A stretch of DNA of 64,000 bases, taken from the NCBI RefSeq assembly GCF_039540575.1, contig NZ_BAABFC010000014.1:129661-193660 (forward strand). The letters are read 5' to 3'. Every line of letters starts with the position of its first letter. Within the stretch, counting starts at the first letter, position 1. The notes beneath the pieces are model-generated. The model was not told the origin of the DNA and made no database searches. It saw nothing but the letters and a program-made list of their open reading frames with translations. Position numbers and translations under genes: made by a program. Source of the DNA: Pseudaeromonas paramecii. GTDB taxonomy: Bacteria; Pseudomonadota; Gammaproteobacteria; Enterobacterales; Aeromonadaceae. Positions 25,031 through 35,073 of the stretch are shown piece by piece.

Positions 25031-25330
25031 ATGTTTGAACAAACCCTGAGTTCCGACGCACTGGTTACCACCACCACTCATGCTCACACCAACGAACCCA
25101 CCCAACGTCCGCTGCGCGAGTCCGTCCAGCAGGCGCTGCGCAACTACCTGGCCCAGCTCAACGGCCAGGAAGTCACCGAGCTGTACGAGATGGTGCTGAG
25201 CGAAGTGGAAGCCCCCATGCTGGACATCATCATGCAGTACACCCGTGGTAACCAGACCCGCGCCGCCATCATGATGGGCATCAACCGCGGCACCCTGCGC
25301 AAGAAGCTCAAGAAGTACGGCATGAACTAA
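25031..25330 (+). CDS. fis: DNA-binding nucleoid protein Fis
   Basis: This 99-residue protein bends DNA and activates rRNA and other promoters in fast growth. The helix-turn-helix segment QTRAAIMMGINRGTLRKKLKKYGMN at the C-terminus is near identical to other Fis proteins, and the PLRESVQQALRNYLAQL dimer helix is present. The N-terminus is slightly Thr/His-rich. A strong terminator follows. Confidence 0.99.
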   Translation: MFEQTLSSDALVTTTTHAHTNEPTQRPLRESVQQALRNYLAQLNGQEVTELYEMVLSEVEAPMLDIIMQYTRGNQTRAAIMMGINRGTLRKKLKKYGMN

Positions 25331-25348
25331 TGCTTCGACCTGAAGCCT

Positions 25349-25381
25349 AAAAAGACGCTGCCTAAGGCAGCGTCTTTTTTT
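25349..25381 (+). terminator. Terminator of dusB-fis
   Basis: AGACGCTGCC and GGCAGCGTCT form a stem around TAA, flanked by A- and T-runs (seven T), 18 bases after the fis stop. Confidence 0.97.
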
Positions 25382-25546
25382 CCAAGTTCGGCTCTGTTGA
25401 TGACTCGCCAAGCGTTTGATGCTGCAAGCATTTCATCTTCACCTCGTTTTCGGCTGGCAAGAGCTGTATTCCGTTTGACGCTTATTCCCCGGCAGTTCAT
25501 GCTCAAGATGGTCAGCTTATGACCGAGATGCGGCCAGGGGATTGCC

Positions 25547-28423
25547 ATGCCAAGACGCCTACTGCTTTATCCGCTCTACCTCCATATCGGCGCCCTGTTT
25601 CTGGGCTTGTTTGTCCTGTTTGGCTGCGTGCTGCTGACGCTAGGCTATCAGACCACCCTGGCCCAGAGTCGACAGCAGGCGCAGCAGCAGTTTGCCTTGC
25701 AGCGTCAACTGCTGAGCCAGACGCTGGAGCGCCACTACCAGCCCATCCAGCTCTCCCTGGGGTTGATGCAGCAGTCCAACCTCACCACGGCGCGCACCCT
25801 CAGCCAGCGGCTGGCCAGCCTGCCGCAACTGCAACAGCTGCTGGTCAGTAACCCCAGCGTCTGTGCCGTCTACATGGGCTATCAGAATGGTGACTTCTTT
25901 CTGCTGCGCAGTCTGACGCCCCAGGCCCGCCAGGCCCTCAAGGAGCCGCCCCCCGAGGAGGCCACCCTCTTGGTGCAGAGTCTGGATCAGCCCACATCGG
26001 CCCATCCGGAGGCGGTCTTCCTGTTTTACGATGACCAGTTGCGCCTGCTGGAGCGCCGCTACCAGCCGGAGTATCGTTTCGACGCCCGGCAACGCCCCTG
26101 GTATCAGGCGGCCAACCAGCAGTCGGGTATCGCCATCTCGGCGCCCTATTTCTTCTTTACCACCCAGGAGGTGGGCACCACCCTGAGCCTGAGTGCCGAC
26201 GAAGGGGTGCTGGGGGCGGATCTGAGCATGAGTCAGCTGTCCGAGTTGATGGCGCGCATGGCCCTGCCGCCCACCGGGCAGATGGCGCTGTTTGACCAGG
26301 CCGGCAACCTGATGGCCGGCTCACGCCCCCTGCCCGAGGCAGCGCGCCACCGGTTGCTGAGCCTGTCCGAATACGAGGGCAGCATCTTCCCCCATCTGTC
26401 CCTGAGCGATGCCCTGACCGGTAACAGTGAACAACGCCTGGATCTGGTGGATGAGCAAGGTCATGGCTGGACCGGCGTCCTCAGCCGACTGGCCGTTAAG
26501 ACGGCACAAAGTGGCACCCTTTACCTGGCCATGCTGCAAACCGAGGAGAGCCTGTACGGCCCGGCGCTGTCCCAGGCTCGCCACAACCTGCTGATCTCCG
26601 CCCTGGTGATGCTGCTGATGCTGCCCAGCGTCTGGTGGCTGGCCCGCCGCACCGCGCGCCCGCTGATCGACTTGACCCGGGAGGCCGACGCCATTCGTCG
26701 CTTCGACTTCAACGATCGCCCATTGAAAACCAGTCGGATCAAGGAGATAGCCGATCTGACCCGCGCCATGGTGCGGATGAAGCACACCATAGGCAACTTT
26801 CGCTCCATCGGTCAGGCGCTGCATGGCGAACATCACTTCCCCCTGCTGCTGACCCGCATCCTGCAGGAGAGCAGCAATCTGGTGAAGGCGCAGGGGGTGC
26901 TGCTCTACCTGGCCCAACCGGTGGGACAAACCACAGGGCGCGGCCTGTGGCAGGGCCAGGAGTTGGCCCAGCTCCCGCCCCTGCCAGCCGAGTTACCGCC
27001 GGAAGGGCTGGTGGCACAGGATGAGGCCAGCTGGCAACAGCAGTTTGCCGAGCTGGGCCCCTATCCCGGCGCCCTGTGGCTGGTCACCGAGGCCCTGACC
27101 AACCGGCGCAATGAACCCATCGCCACCCTCTTGCTGCTGCTACCCCAGGCTTCGGAGCAAGAGCAGCAAGCCAAACTGGGACTGATCCGCGCCTTGTGCG
27201 GCTCCATCGCCGCCGCCCTGGACACCCAGCGCCTGCTGGAGGAGCAAAAGCAGCTGCTGGAGTCCCTGATCCAGCTCATCGCCAATGCCATCGACGCCAA
27301 GAGCCCCTATACCGGCGGCCACTGTCAGCGGGTGCCCGTGCTGACCAAGTGGCTGGCCCAGGCCGCCTGCGATCAGCAAGAGGGGCCCTTCGCCCGTTTC
27401 AACCTCAATGCCGACGAGCAGGAGGCGCTGCACATCGCCTGCTGGCTGCACGACTGCGGCAAGGTCACCACCCCGGAATTTGTGGTGGACAAGGCCACCA
27501 AGCTGGAGACCTTGTATGACCGCATTCATGAGGTGCGCATGCGCTTTGAGGTATTGAAGCGCGAGGCCCATATCCGCCAGCTGGAGGCGGCCCTGCCCGC
27601 CGACCGGGCCGAGGCCATCCGCCAGGCCATGGCGCCTGTCTGGCAGCAGCTCGATGAGGAATACGCCTTCGTCGCTCAGTGCAATCAGGGGGGGGAATTC
27701 ATGGCCCCCGAGAAGCTGGAAAAATTGTCGGCCATCGCCCAGCGCCGCTGGTGGCGCACCCTGGACGATCGCCTGGGGCTCTCTCATGAGGAGCTGTCCC
27801 GCAAGCAGGCCACTCCGGCGGCCGAGCTGCCCTGTCAGGAGCCGCTGCTCAGCGATAGGCCTGAGCACTGCATCGCCCGGCCGCCCACCGAGCAGCTGGC
27901 CGAGGACAACCCCTGGGGCTTCAAGGTCAAGGTGCCCCAATACCTCTATAACCGGGGCGAGCTGTATAACCTGGGGATCGCCCGCGGCACCCTCTCGGAA
28001 GAGGAGCGTTACAAGATCAACGAGCACATGATCCAGACCATCAAGATGCTCACCACCCTGCCCTTCCCGCGGCATTTGCAGGCAGTGCCCGAGATAGCCG
28101 GCGGCCATCATGAGAAGCTGGATGGCACCGGCTATCCCAAGCGGCTGAATGAGGATGAGCTGAGTCTGCCGGCCCGCATGATGGCCATCGCCGATGTGTT
28201 CGAGGCGCTGACCGCCAGCGACCGGCCCTATAAGGAAGGCAAGAGCCTGAACCAGGCGCTGGGGATCATGGCACGCATGGTGCAGGATCGTCATCTGGAC
28301 GGTCCCCTGTTCCGCCTGTTCGTCGAGTCCGGCCTGCCCCAGCGTTACGCCCGGCAGTACCTGACCGCCGCCCAGCAGGACGAACCGGTCACCGCGAGCC
28401 TGCTGGCAGACATACCAACCTAG
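25547..28423 (+). CDS. Membrane-bound HD-GYP c-di-GMP phosphodiesterase with dCache and GAF-like domains
   Basis: The protein has 958 residues. A transmembrane helix at about 8-32 leads to a large periplasmic dCache-like sensor (35-345) containing RPWYQAA. A second helix (347-366) and HAMP follow, then a GAF-like region (about 425-560) and an HD-GYP domain. The HD motif is HDCGK (near 635) and the second motif is HHEKLDGTGYP (853-863), both intact. About 218 residues separate them, against about 62 in the RpfG-type protein at 32875, so a large insertion is present. It should degrade c-di-GMP in response to an external ligand. Ribosome site AGGGG; ATG at 25547. Confidence 0.88.
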   Translation: MPRRLLLYPLYLHIGALFLGLFVLFGCVLLTLGYQTTLAQSRQQAQQQFALQRQLLSQTLERHYQPIQLSLGLMQQSNLTTARTLSQRLASLPQLQQLLVSNPSVCAVYMGYQNGDFFLLRSLTPQARQALKEPPPEEATLLVQSLDQPTSAHPEAVFLFYDDQLRLLERRYQPEYRFDARQRPWYQAANQQSGIAISAPYFFFTTQEVGTTLSLSADEGVLGADLSMSQLSELMARMALPPTGQMALFDQAGNLMAGSRPLPEAARHRLLSLSEYEGSIFPHLSLSDALTGNSEQRLDLVDEQGHGWTGVLSRLAVKTAQSGTLYLAMLQTEESLYGPALSQARHNLLISALVMLLMLPSVWWLARRTARPLIDLTREADAIRRFDFNDRPLKTSRIKEIADLTRAMVRMKHTIGNFRSIGQALHGEHHFPLLLTRILQESSNLVKAQGVLLYLAQPVGQTTGRGLWQGQELAQLPPLPAELPPEGLVAQDEASWQQQFAELGPYPGALWLVTEALTNRRNEPIATLLLLLPQASEQEQQAKLGLIRALCGSIAAALDTQRLLEEQKQLLESLIQLIANAIDAKSPYTGGHCQRVPVLTKWLAQAACDQQEGPFARFNLNADEQEALHIACWLHDCGKVTTPEFVVDKATKLETLYDRIHEVRMRFEVLKREAHIRQLEAALPADRAEAIRQAMAPVWQQLDEEYAFVAQCNQGGEFMAPEKLEKLSAIAQRRWWRTLDDRLGLSHEELSRKQATPAAELPCQEPLLSDRPEHCIARPPTEQLAEDNPWGFKVKVPQYLYNRGELYNLGIARGTLSEEERYKINEHMIQTIKMLTTLPFPRHLQAVPEIAGGHHEKLDGTGYPKRLNEDELSLPARMMAIADVFEALTASDRPYKEGKSLNQALGIMARMVQDRHLDGPLFRLFVESGLPQRYARQYLTAAQQDEPVTASLLADIPT

Positions 28424-28489
28424 CCGGCCAGCGCGATTGACCGCTTGGCTCAACACAAAGTTCCCCCCACCCAGGGGGTCGAGGTAAAG

Positions 28490-31400
28490 ATGGAAAGAGC
28501 CCATCGTTCTTTTTTACAGATGATGCTGAGCCGCGCGTTCGGCATCGTCTTGTGCGCCCTGTTGTTGTTTGGGCTGGGGATCCACTTCCTGCTGATCCGC
28601 CCCACCATAGAGCGGGTCGCCAACGCTCAGATGCAGCAAGCCTCGGTGGAGATGGAGGCGAACATGGTGGAGCTGGGGCACAGCACCCGCACCACACTGC
28701 AAACCGTTGAGGGAGTACTCAGGCGCAACCTGCTGGTTCCGGATGCCACCACACTGCAGCAGATGCTTGATGGGAATACCCAGCAGGTTGCCATGCTGGA
28801 CAACCTCTTCCTGCCCTTCATCGACAACAACGCCAACGTGGCCGCCATCGCCCTGGCGCGGGAAGATGGCAACGGCATCATGTTGATGCGAGACGAACAG
28901 GGCCTGCCGCTTAACCACCTCAGCCGCCACACACCGGCAGGCCGGCAGATTGCCCTACTGCACTGGGATCGCCAGTTGCAGCAGGCATCGTGGGAGACGG
29001 CCGACAAGGACTTCGATACCAAGAGCCGCCCCTGGTTTCGCGGCGCCCTGGCGCAAACCGACCCCGACCAGGTCTATTGGACCGCCCCCTACGTCTTCTA
29101 TCCCTCCGGAAAACCGGGGGTCACCGTCAGCCAGCAATTTGTCGGCCTGGATGGTCAGCGTTATGTACTGGCGCTGGATGTCACCCTGCAGAACATCTCA
29201 CGCTACACCAGCCAGTTGGAAGTCAGCCCCCACGGCTTTGCCGTGCTGTTTGACGAACAGCTGCGTAGTCTGGGATTGCCGGATCACGTACTGACGGACA
29301 ACCAGGCGGCCAAGCAACCGGCGCCCAAGTTGATGGACTCGGTGCTGCACTCACGGCACCCGGTCCTGGTGAACAGCACCCAGGCCTGGATGAAACAGGG
29401 GCAGCATGACCGGCAGCTGGCCAGCAGCCGGCTGCCCGATGGGACCGTCTGGTTCCATCAGTTTCGGCGCCTGAGCCTGGGAGATGGCCACATCTGGTTG
29501 GGCATCTATGCACCACGCACCGATTTCCTGTTTTTGGGCAGCCGGGAGTGGCTCATGCTGCTGGGCATACTGCTGGCCTGCCTGGGCCTGGCCGCCTGCA
29601 TCGTCATCCCGTCCGCCCGCCGCATCGCTCGCCAACTCCGCGCCCTGGTGATGGAGAGTCACCGCATCGGCAACATGGACTTGCAGACCCCGGTCTCGGT
29701 GCACAGCGAGATCCATGAGCTGCAGGCCCTGGTGTCGGCCCAGGAACTGATGCGCCGTAACCTGCTGGATGCCACCCAGTCGCTGGAGCAATTGAACGAT
29801 ACCCTGGAGGAAAAGATACTCGAGCGAACCCGCGAGCTGGAGGCGATCACCTCGACGGCCGAATACGCCCGCAAGCTCATCACCGACATCACGGAATCCG
29901 TCCCCTGCGCCGTGTTCCGCTACGAGATGGCGCCGGCGGAGGAGGGACACTTTACCTTCATCAGTGCCCGCTCCAAGCAGGTGTGGGGACTGGACAACCA
30001 GGAGCTGATGGCCAATCCAGATATCCGATGGACCCGGGTTCACCCGGAGGATGTGCCCCAGGCCAAGCAGCAGATGCAGGAGCAGACGAACGCCGCCGAT
30101 AACCGCAACCTGCTCTATCGCATTCTCGACGACCAGCAGAAAGTTCGCTGGATCGAGACTCGCGCCGAGATCACGGAACCACAAGAGGGTCATTTCATCT
30201 GGAACGGTTACTGGCGAGACGTGACCGCCGAACAGGAGGCCAAGCTGGCCCTGGCCGATCAGCTGGCCTTCCAGCGGGTGTTGATGGATACCATCCCCTA
30301 CCCCCTGTTCTACAAGGATGCCCAGGGCCACTATGCCGGCTTCAACAAGGCCTATGGCGAGGCCTTCGGTGTGGATACCCAGGCACTGATCGGTAAGACG
30401 GTGCTGGAGCTGCCGTTTCTGCCGGAAGTCGAACGCCAGCAATACCATGAGGAGAATCTGCGCCTCATCCAGGAAAACAGCTCGATACAACGGGAAACGA
30501 CCGTCCCGTTTGCCGACGGCCTGCAGCATCAGACCCTCTATTGGGCCTCCGCCTTCCACAAGACCAATGGTCAGCCCGGTGGGGTGATCGGCACCTTCGT
30601 CGACATCACGGATCAGAAACAGGCCGAGGCCAAGCTAGCGGAGGCCAAGGAGCTCGCCGAAGAGGCCACCCGGATCAAGTCGGACTTTCTGGCCAACATG
30701 AGTCACGAGATCCGCACACCGCTCAACGCCATCCTGGGGCTGGCCCACCTGCTGCAAAAGACCCCCCTCGCCCCCCGGCAAAGCAGCTTCGTCGACAAGA
30801 TCCACCGCTCGGGCCGGCATCTGCTGGGCATCATCAACGACATACTGGACTTCTCCAAGATTGAGGCCGGCAAGCTGACCCTCAATCCGCAACCCTTCGC
30901 CCTGGCCAGCCTGCTGGAGGGGATCATCGATCTCACCGCCGAGAAAGCCTATCAGAAGGGGCTGGAATTCATCATAGACGTGGCCCCCGATGTGCCCTTC
31001 GAATTGACCGGGGACGAGCTGCGTCTGGGGCAGATCCTGATCAACTACATGAGTAACGCGGTCAAGTTCACCGAACAGGGGGACATACGGCTGGAGATCA
31101 AGCTGGTCACACAAGATGACCAGGGGCTGTTGCTCTACTTCGGTGTGCATGACACCGGTATCGGCCTGACCGACCAGCAAAAGGCCCGCCTGTTCCAAAG
31201 CTTCCAGCAGGCCGATGCCTCCACCACCCGCAAGTATGGCGGTACCGGCCTGGGCCTGGCCATCTCCCGTAAGCTGGCCGAGCTGATGCACGGCGAGGTC
31301 GGGGTGGAGAGCCGCTACGGCCAGGGCAGCACCTTCTGGTTCACCGCCCGGTTGCAACCGGTCAGCCAGACCGATGCCGAGGCCCTGCTGCCCAGTCAGG

Positions 31401-32872
31401 ATCTGCGGGGCACCCCCGTATTGGTGGTGGAGGACAACCCCAAGGCGGCCAGTGCCGTGACCCAGATGCTCACCGCGCTGCGCTTTGAAGTCAGTCACGC
31501 CCAAGACGGTGCCACTGCGCTTAGCCTGCTGCAGCAGCGGCAAGCCAGTGCTCCCATCGCCCTGCTGTTTCTCAAGAGCGAGCTGCCGGGACTCTCCGGC
31601 GAACAGACCCTGGCCCAGTTAGCCGACCTGGCGTTGCCCGCGCCACCGCACGTGGTGCTGGTTCACGGCAGCGAGCAGGCCGTTTCGACGGATAGCCAGA
31701 TGGGCGATCGGACCATCACCCACCTGTCCAAACCCCTCACCCCCTCCATGCTGTTCGACACCGCCATCCGGCTGTTGGCCGATGGGCCGCAGGAGGCCGA
31801 GACGCCACCGCGCTTACGCCACCGAGGTCTGAGCCAGCTCGAGGCCGAACTGCCCAGCATCGCCGGTGCTCGCCTGCTGCTGGTGGAGGACAATGACATC
31901 AATCAGGAGGTGGCCAGCGAACTGTTGGCCAACGCCGGTTTCGTGGTGGATATCGCCGGTGATGGCCAGGCCGCACTGCAACAGCTGGCACAACAGCCCT
32001 ACGATCTGGTGCTGATGGACATGCAGATGCCGGTGATGGATGGCCTGGAAGCCACCCGACGCATCAGACAAACCCCGCAATGGGCCAAGCTGCCAGTGGT
32101 GGCCATGACGGCCAACGCCATGGAACAGGACAGGGAGCTGTGCCTGGCCGCCGGCATGGATGACTTTGTCAGCAAACCCATAGAGCCGGATCAGTTGTGG
32201 CAGGCCCTGCTGCGCTGGATCCCGCCCCACCAGGCCGCCGAACCCCGTCGTGCGCCCCCCCCCAAGGAGACCGCAACCCCAGCGATAGCCCTGCCCCAGT
32301 TGGAGGGGCTGGATACGCGCCTGGGCTTGAGCCGGGTCATGGGTAATCAGCCGCTGTATCTGAGGCTGCTGGCGAAGTTTGCCAGCAGCCAGCAAGACTG
32401 CGTGGCCCGCATCCAGCAGGCGCTGGCAAACCAGGACCTGCCGCTGGCCGAACGGCTGGCCCACTCTCTCAAGGGGGTCTGCGGTAACCTGGGGGCCAGC
32501 GACTTGCAGGCGCAGGCCGCCGAGCTGGAACAGGCCATCCGGGAGCAGACTGCACCGGCAGTGCTATCTGATCACCTCGCTCAACTGGAGCCGCCGCTGC
32601 AAGAACTCTGTCAACAGCTGACCCAGTGGCTTGGTCAGCAGGCAGAGCCACCGGTCGCCAGCCCGGTGAGCAGCGATATCCGCCCGATACTTCAGCGACT
32701 GGCCGATTTGCTGGCCGATGATGATTCGGAGGCCCTGACGATACTGGAAGAGCATCAGGCCAGCCTGCAACAGCAGGCTCCACGGCGGCTGGCCCAACTG
32801 GATGAGGCTATTCGCCAGTTTGAATTTGAACAAGCGCTGGCCCTGGTCAAGGCCTGGCAAGAGGAGTGCTAA
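28490..32872 (+). CDS. Hybrid sensor histidine kinase (dCache, 2x PAS, HisKA, HATPase, 2x REC, Hpt)
   Basis: This is a 1460-residue multistep phosphorelay kinase. Helices at about 12-32 and 353-372 flank a periplasmic dCache sensor with RPWFRGA. Two PAS domains follow (about 460-580 and 590-710), then HisKA with SHEIRTPLN (His near 739), HATPase and two receivers. The first receiver reads LLFLKSELPGLSG, with Lys where the phospho-Asp should be, so it is inactive. The second is canonical (VLMDMQMPVMDG, Asp near 1177). The C-terminal Hpt has AHSLKGVCGNLGA (His near 1325). ATG 28490 has GAGGT upstream; the earlier TTG is not needed. The REC-HD-GYP gene starts two bases after its stop and is the probable output. 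Confidence 0.92.
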   Translation: MERAHRSFLQMMLSRAFGIVLCALLLFGLGIHFLLIRPTIERVANAQMQQASVEMEANMVELGHSTRTTLQTVEGVLRRNLLVPDATTLQQMLDGNTQQVAMLDNLFLPFIDNNANVAAIALAREDGNGIMLMRDEQGLPLNHLSRHTPAGRQIALLHWDRQLQQASWETADKDFDTKSRPWFRGALAQTDPDQVYWTAPYVFYPSGKPGVTVSQQFVGLDGQRYVLALDVTLQNISRYTSQLEVSPHGFAVLFDEQLRSLGLPDHVLTDNQAAKQPAPKLMDSVLHSRHPVLVNSTQAWMKQGQHDRQLASSRLPDGTVWFHQFRRLSLGDGHIWLGIYAPRTDFLFLGSREWLMLLGILLACLGLAACIVIPSARRIARQLRALVMESHRIGNMDLQTPVSVHSEIHELQALVSAQELMRRNLLDATQSLEQLNDTLEEKILERTRELEAITSTAEYARKLITDITESVPCAVFRYEMAPAEEGHFTFISARSKQVWGLDNQELMANPDIRWTRVHPEDVPQAKQQMQEQTNAADNRNLLYRILDDQQKVRWIETRAEITEPQEGHFIWNGYWRDVTAEQEAKLALADQLAFQRVLMDTIPYPLFYKDAQGHYAGFNKAYGEAFGVDTQALIGKTVLELPFLPEVERQQYHEENLRLIQENSSIQRETTVPFADGLQHQTLYWASAFHKTNGQPGGVIGTFVDITDQKQAEAKLAEAKELAEEATRIKSDFLANMSHEIRTPLNAILGLAHLLQKTPLAPRQSSFVDKIHRSGRHLLGIINDILDFSKIEAGKLTLNPQPFALASLLEGIIDLTAEKAYQKGLEFIIDVAPDVPFELTGDELRLGQILINYMSNAVKFTEQGDIRLEIKLVTQDDQGLLLYFGVHDTGIGLTDQQKARLFQSFQQADASTTRKYGGTGLGLAISRKLAELMHGEVGVESRYGQGSTFWFTARLQPVSQTDAEALLPSQDLRGTPVLVVEDNPKAASAVTQMLTALRFEVSHAQDGATALSLLQQRQASAPIALLFLKSELPGLSGEQTLAQLADLALPAPPHVVLVHGSEQAVSTDSQMGDRTITHLSKPLTPSMLFDTAIRLLADGPQEAETPPRLRHRGLSQLEAELPSIAGARLLLVEDNDINQEVASELLANAGFVVDIAGDGQAALQQLAQQPYDLVLMDMQMPVMDGLEATRRIRQTPQWAKLPVVAMTANAMEQDRELCLAAGMDDFVSKPIEPDQLWQALLRWIPPHQAAEPRRAPPPKETATPAIALPQLEGLDTRLGLSRVMGNQPLYLRLLAKFASSQQDCVARIQQALANQDLPLAERLAHSLKGVCGNLGASDLQAQAAELEQAIREQTAPAVLSDHLAQLEPPLQELCQQLTQWLGQQAEPPVASPVSSDIRPILQRLADLLADDDSEALTILEEHQASLQQQAPRRLAQLDEAIRQFEFEQALALVKAWQEEC

Positions 32873-32874
32873 GC

Positions 32875-33996
32875 ATGGAGACCCCGTCGAGACTGGACAA
32901 GCCCACCATACTGGTGGTGGATGACACGCCGGAAAACCTGACCATGATGAGCTTTCTGCTCAAGGATCTGTACAAGGTCAAGGTGGCCAACAACGGCGAC
33001 AAGGCGCTGCGCATCGCCCAGAGCCAGCCTCAGCCTGACCTTATTTTGCTGGATATCATGATGCCAGACCTGGATGGCTACGAGGTCTGCCGTCGTCTGC
33101 AGCAAGATAGCGCCACCCGGCGGATCCCCATCATTTTTCTCACCGCCAAGGCCAGTGTCGAGGACGAGGAGCTGGGCCTCAAACTGGGCGCGGTGGACTA
33201 CATCACCAAGCCCATCAGTCCCCCTGTGGTCCTGGCCAGGGTAAAGACCCATTTAAGCCTCAAGGCCAGCGCCGACTTCTTGCGCAGCAAGAGCGACTAC
33301 CTGGAGCAGGAGGTGGCCAAGCGCACCCAGGAGGTGATGGCCATTCAGGATGTGACCATACTGGCCATGGCCTCCCTGGCGGAAACCCGGGACAACGAGA
33401 CCGGCAACCATATCCGCCGCACCCAATACTATGTGAAGGCCTTGGCGCAGGCCCTGTGCCAGCACCCCAAATTTGCCAGGGAGCTGGATGAACAGAAGAT
33501 CGCCATGCTGTTCAAATCCGCGCCCTTGCACGATATCGGTAAGGTCGGCATACCGGACAGCATACTGCTGAAGCCCGGCCGCTTTGAGCCGGAAGAGTTC
33601 GAGGTGATGAAGCGGCATCCCACCCTGGGTCTGCAGGCCATAGAGCATGCCGAGCATGCCCTGGGCACCTCGGTGGCCTTCCTCCAGGTCGCCAAGGAGA
33701 TTGCCTATGGGCATCACGAGAAGTGGGACGGCTCCGGCTATCCACAAGGGTTGGCCGGAGAGGCGATCCCCCTCTCCGCCCGGCTGATGGCCCTGGCCGA
33801 CGTGTATGACGCCCTCATCAGCAATCGGGTCTATAAGCGAGGCATGCCCCACGACAAGGCCGCGGCCATCATCGCCGAGGGGCGTGGCAGCCACTTTGAT
33901 CCGGATATTGTCGATGCCTTCTTCCAGATCGAGGCAGAGTTTATCGACATCGCCCGTCAGTTTTACGATAAGGTACAGGAGGCGCCGGCTGACTAG
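32875..33996 (+). CDS. Response regulator with HD-GYP output (RpfG-type)
   Basis: This 373-residue protein has an N-terminal receiver (LVVDDTPENL, phospho-Asp in LLDIMMPDLDG near residue 60, TAKASVEDE, YITKPISP). A coiled linker follows, then an HD-GYP domain with HDIGKVGIPD and HHEKWDGSGYP. It probably hydrolyses c-di-GMP when phosphorylated. GAGGAG at the end of the kinase gene serves as ribosome site, so it is translationally coupled to the hybrid kinase, its likely phosphodonor via the Hpt domain. Its TAG stop overlaps the stop of the convergent gene. Confidence 0.93.
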   Translation: METPSRLDKPTILVVDDTPENLTMMSFLLKDLYKVKVANNGDKALRIAQSQPQPDLILLDIMMPDLDGYEVCRRLQQDSATRRIPIIFLTAKASVEDEELGLKLGAVDYITKPISPPVVLARVKTHLSLKASADFLRSKSDYLEQEVAKRTQEVMAIQDVTILAMASLAETRDNETGNHIRRTQYYVKALAQALCQHPKFARELDEQKIAMLFKSAPLHDIGKVGIPDSILLKPGRFEPEEFEVMKRHPTLGLQAIEHAEHALGTSVAFLQVAKEIAYGHHEKWDGSGYPQGLAGEAIPLSARLMALADVYDALISNRVYKRGMPHDKAAAIIAEGRGSHFDPDIVDAFFQIEAEFIDIARQFYDKVQEAPAD

Positions 33997-35015
33997 CTGG
34001 CCCGGGTCTGCTGCAACAACACCTCGGCACACAGGCCGTCATCCGGGTAACAGGCCGCCGCCAGTTGCAGGCGAGGCGTCCAGCTGGCAGCCCCGTCGAG
34101 CAACGACACGGGCGCCGTCAAACCGCCCTGCAGTTGGGCCAGGTAATCGGCCAACACCGGCTGGCCGGTGGACGGATGCACCACCAACACGAAACGGGCA
34201 TCCGCCAGCCGCACCACCAGCTCCGCCCCCGCATCAGCCAACCGACGCGCCAGGGTCTGCAACAGTTGGTCACCGGCATTCCAGCCCAGCTGTTGATTCA
34301 CCGCCTCAAGCTGCTCCAGCTTGAGCTGTACCAACCACAACTGTCTCTCCTGACGCTGAGCCGCCGTCAGCAGCGACGGCAGCTGCTCCTGCAGCGCGCG
34401 CCGGTTGGCCAGCCCGGTCAACCCATCCTCGTGACTGAGGCGATAGGCCTGCTGGCGCTGTTGCTCTCCCAGTTGGCGACAGCGGTCGGCCAACCAGCCG
34501 CGCTGGCTCACCAAGCGATCAAACAGTTGCCCGACCGCCTCAATAAGCACCCCCTGGCTACGGACCGGCACGCTTTCCGGCACCTGATCCAGCGACGCGG
34601 CCAGGGCCATGTCTTCGGTCAGTATGTGCAGCGCCAACCACTTCACCAAAAAGCCCAACAGGGCATCGGCCCCTTGGCCCACATCCTGCCGAACCTGCTC
34701 GCTCAAGCCATCGATGGCCTGGGCAAACTCGCCATGCCGTCGTAGGTGGCTGGCCTTGTGCTCCTCGGACAGCGGGCTGGCCTCCAGCAGTTGCTCCTCG
34801 CAGGAGAAGTGGTAGAGCGCATATTGGCGCAGTGACCAACAGCAGTTCATCAGGGCCTGCTCATCGGCCCCCTCGACCCGGTAGCGTCCCAGCTGATTGA
34901 TCAGATCCACCAGCATCCGATGCTGGGTATCCATCAGTGGCAGGCCGGTCTCGTACAGGGGTCCCCACACAAACACATCCTGGTAGGCCAAAGGCGCCTC
35001 TTGCTGCAAACTCAT
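33993..35015 (-). CDS. Bacteriohemerythrin fused to a degenerate GGDEF domain
   Basis: This 340-residue soluble protein has an N-terminal hemerythrin fold (about 10-140). The diiron ligand pattern is visible (TQHRML, HFSCEEQ, HLRRH, HILTED), so it should bind O2 or sense redox. The C-terminal half (about 185-335) starts like a GGDEF domain (LSHEDGLTGLANRRAL), but the active-site segment reads RLADARFVLVV instead of RxGGDEF. It is therefore not expected to make c-di-GMP and may act as a sensor, GTP-binding or protein-interaction module. It shares four stop-codon bases with the upstream convergent regulator. GAGGT precedes the ATG. Confidence 0.85.
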   Translation of the reverse strand: MSLQQEAPLAYQDVFVWGPLYETGLPLMDTQHRMLVDLINQLGRYRVEGADEQALMNCCWSLRQYALYHFSCEEQLLEASPLSEEHKASHLRRHGEFAQAIDGLSEQVRQDVGQGADALLGFLVKWLALHILTEDMALAASLDQVPESVPVRSQGVLIEAVGQLFDRLVSQRGWLADRCRQLGEQQRQQAYRLSHEDGLTGLANRRALQEQLPSLLTAAQRQERQLWLVQLKLEQLEAVNQQLGWNAGDQLLQTLARRLADAGAELVVRLADARFVLVVHPSTGQPVLADYLAQLQGGLTAPVSLLDGAASWTPRLQLAAACYPDDGLCAEVLLQQTRAS

Positions 35016-35073
35016 GAAACCTCACTGTCAGGCAACGACACGGTCAGCTAGTTGTAGCACGCCACTGCCCCCC

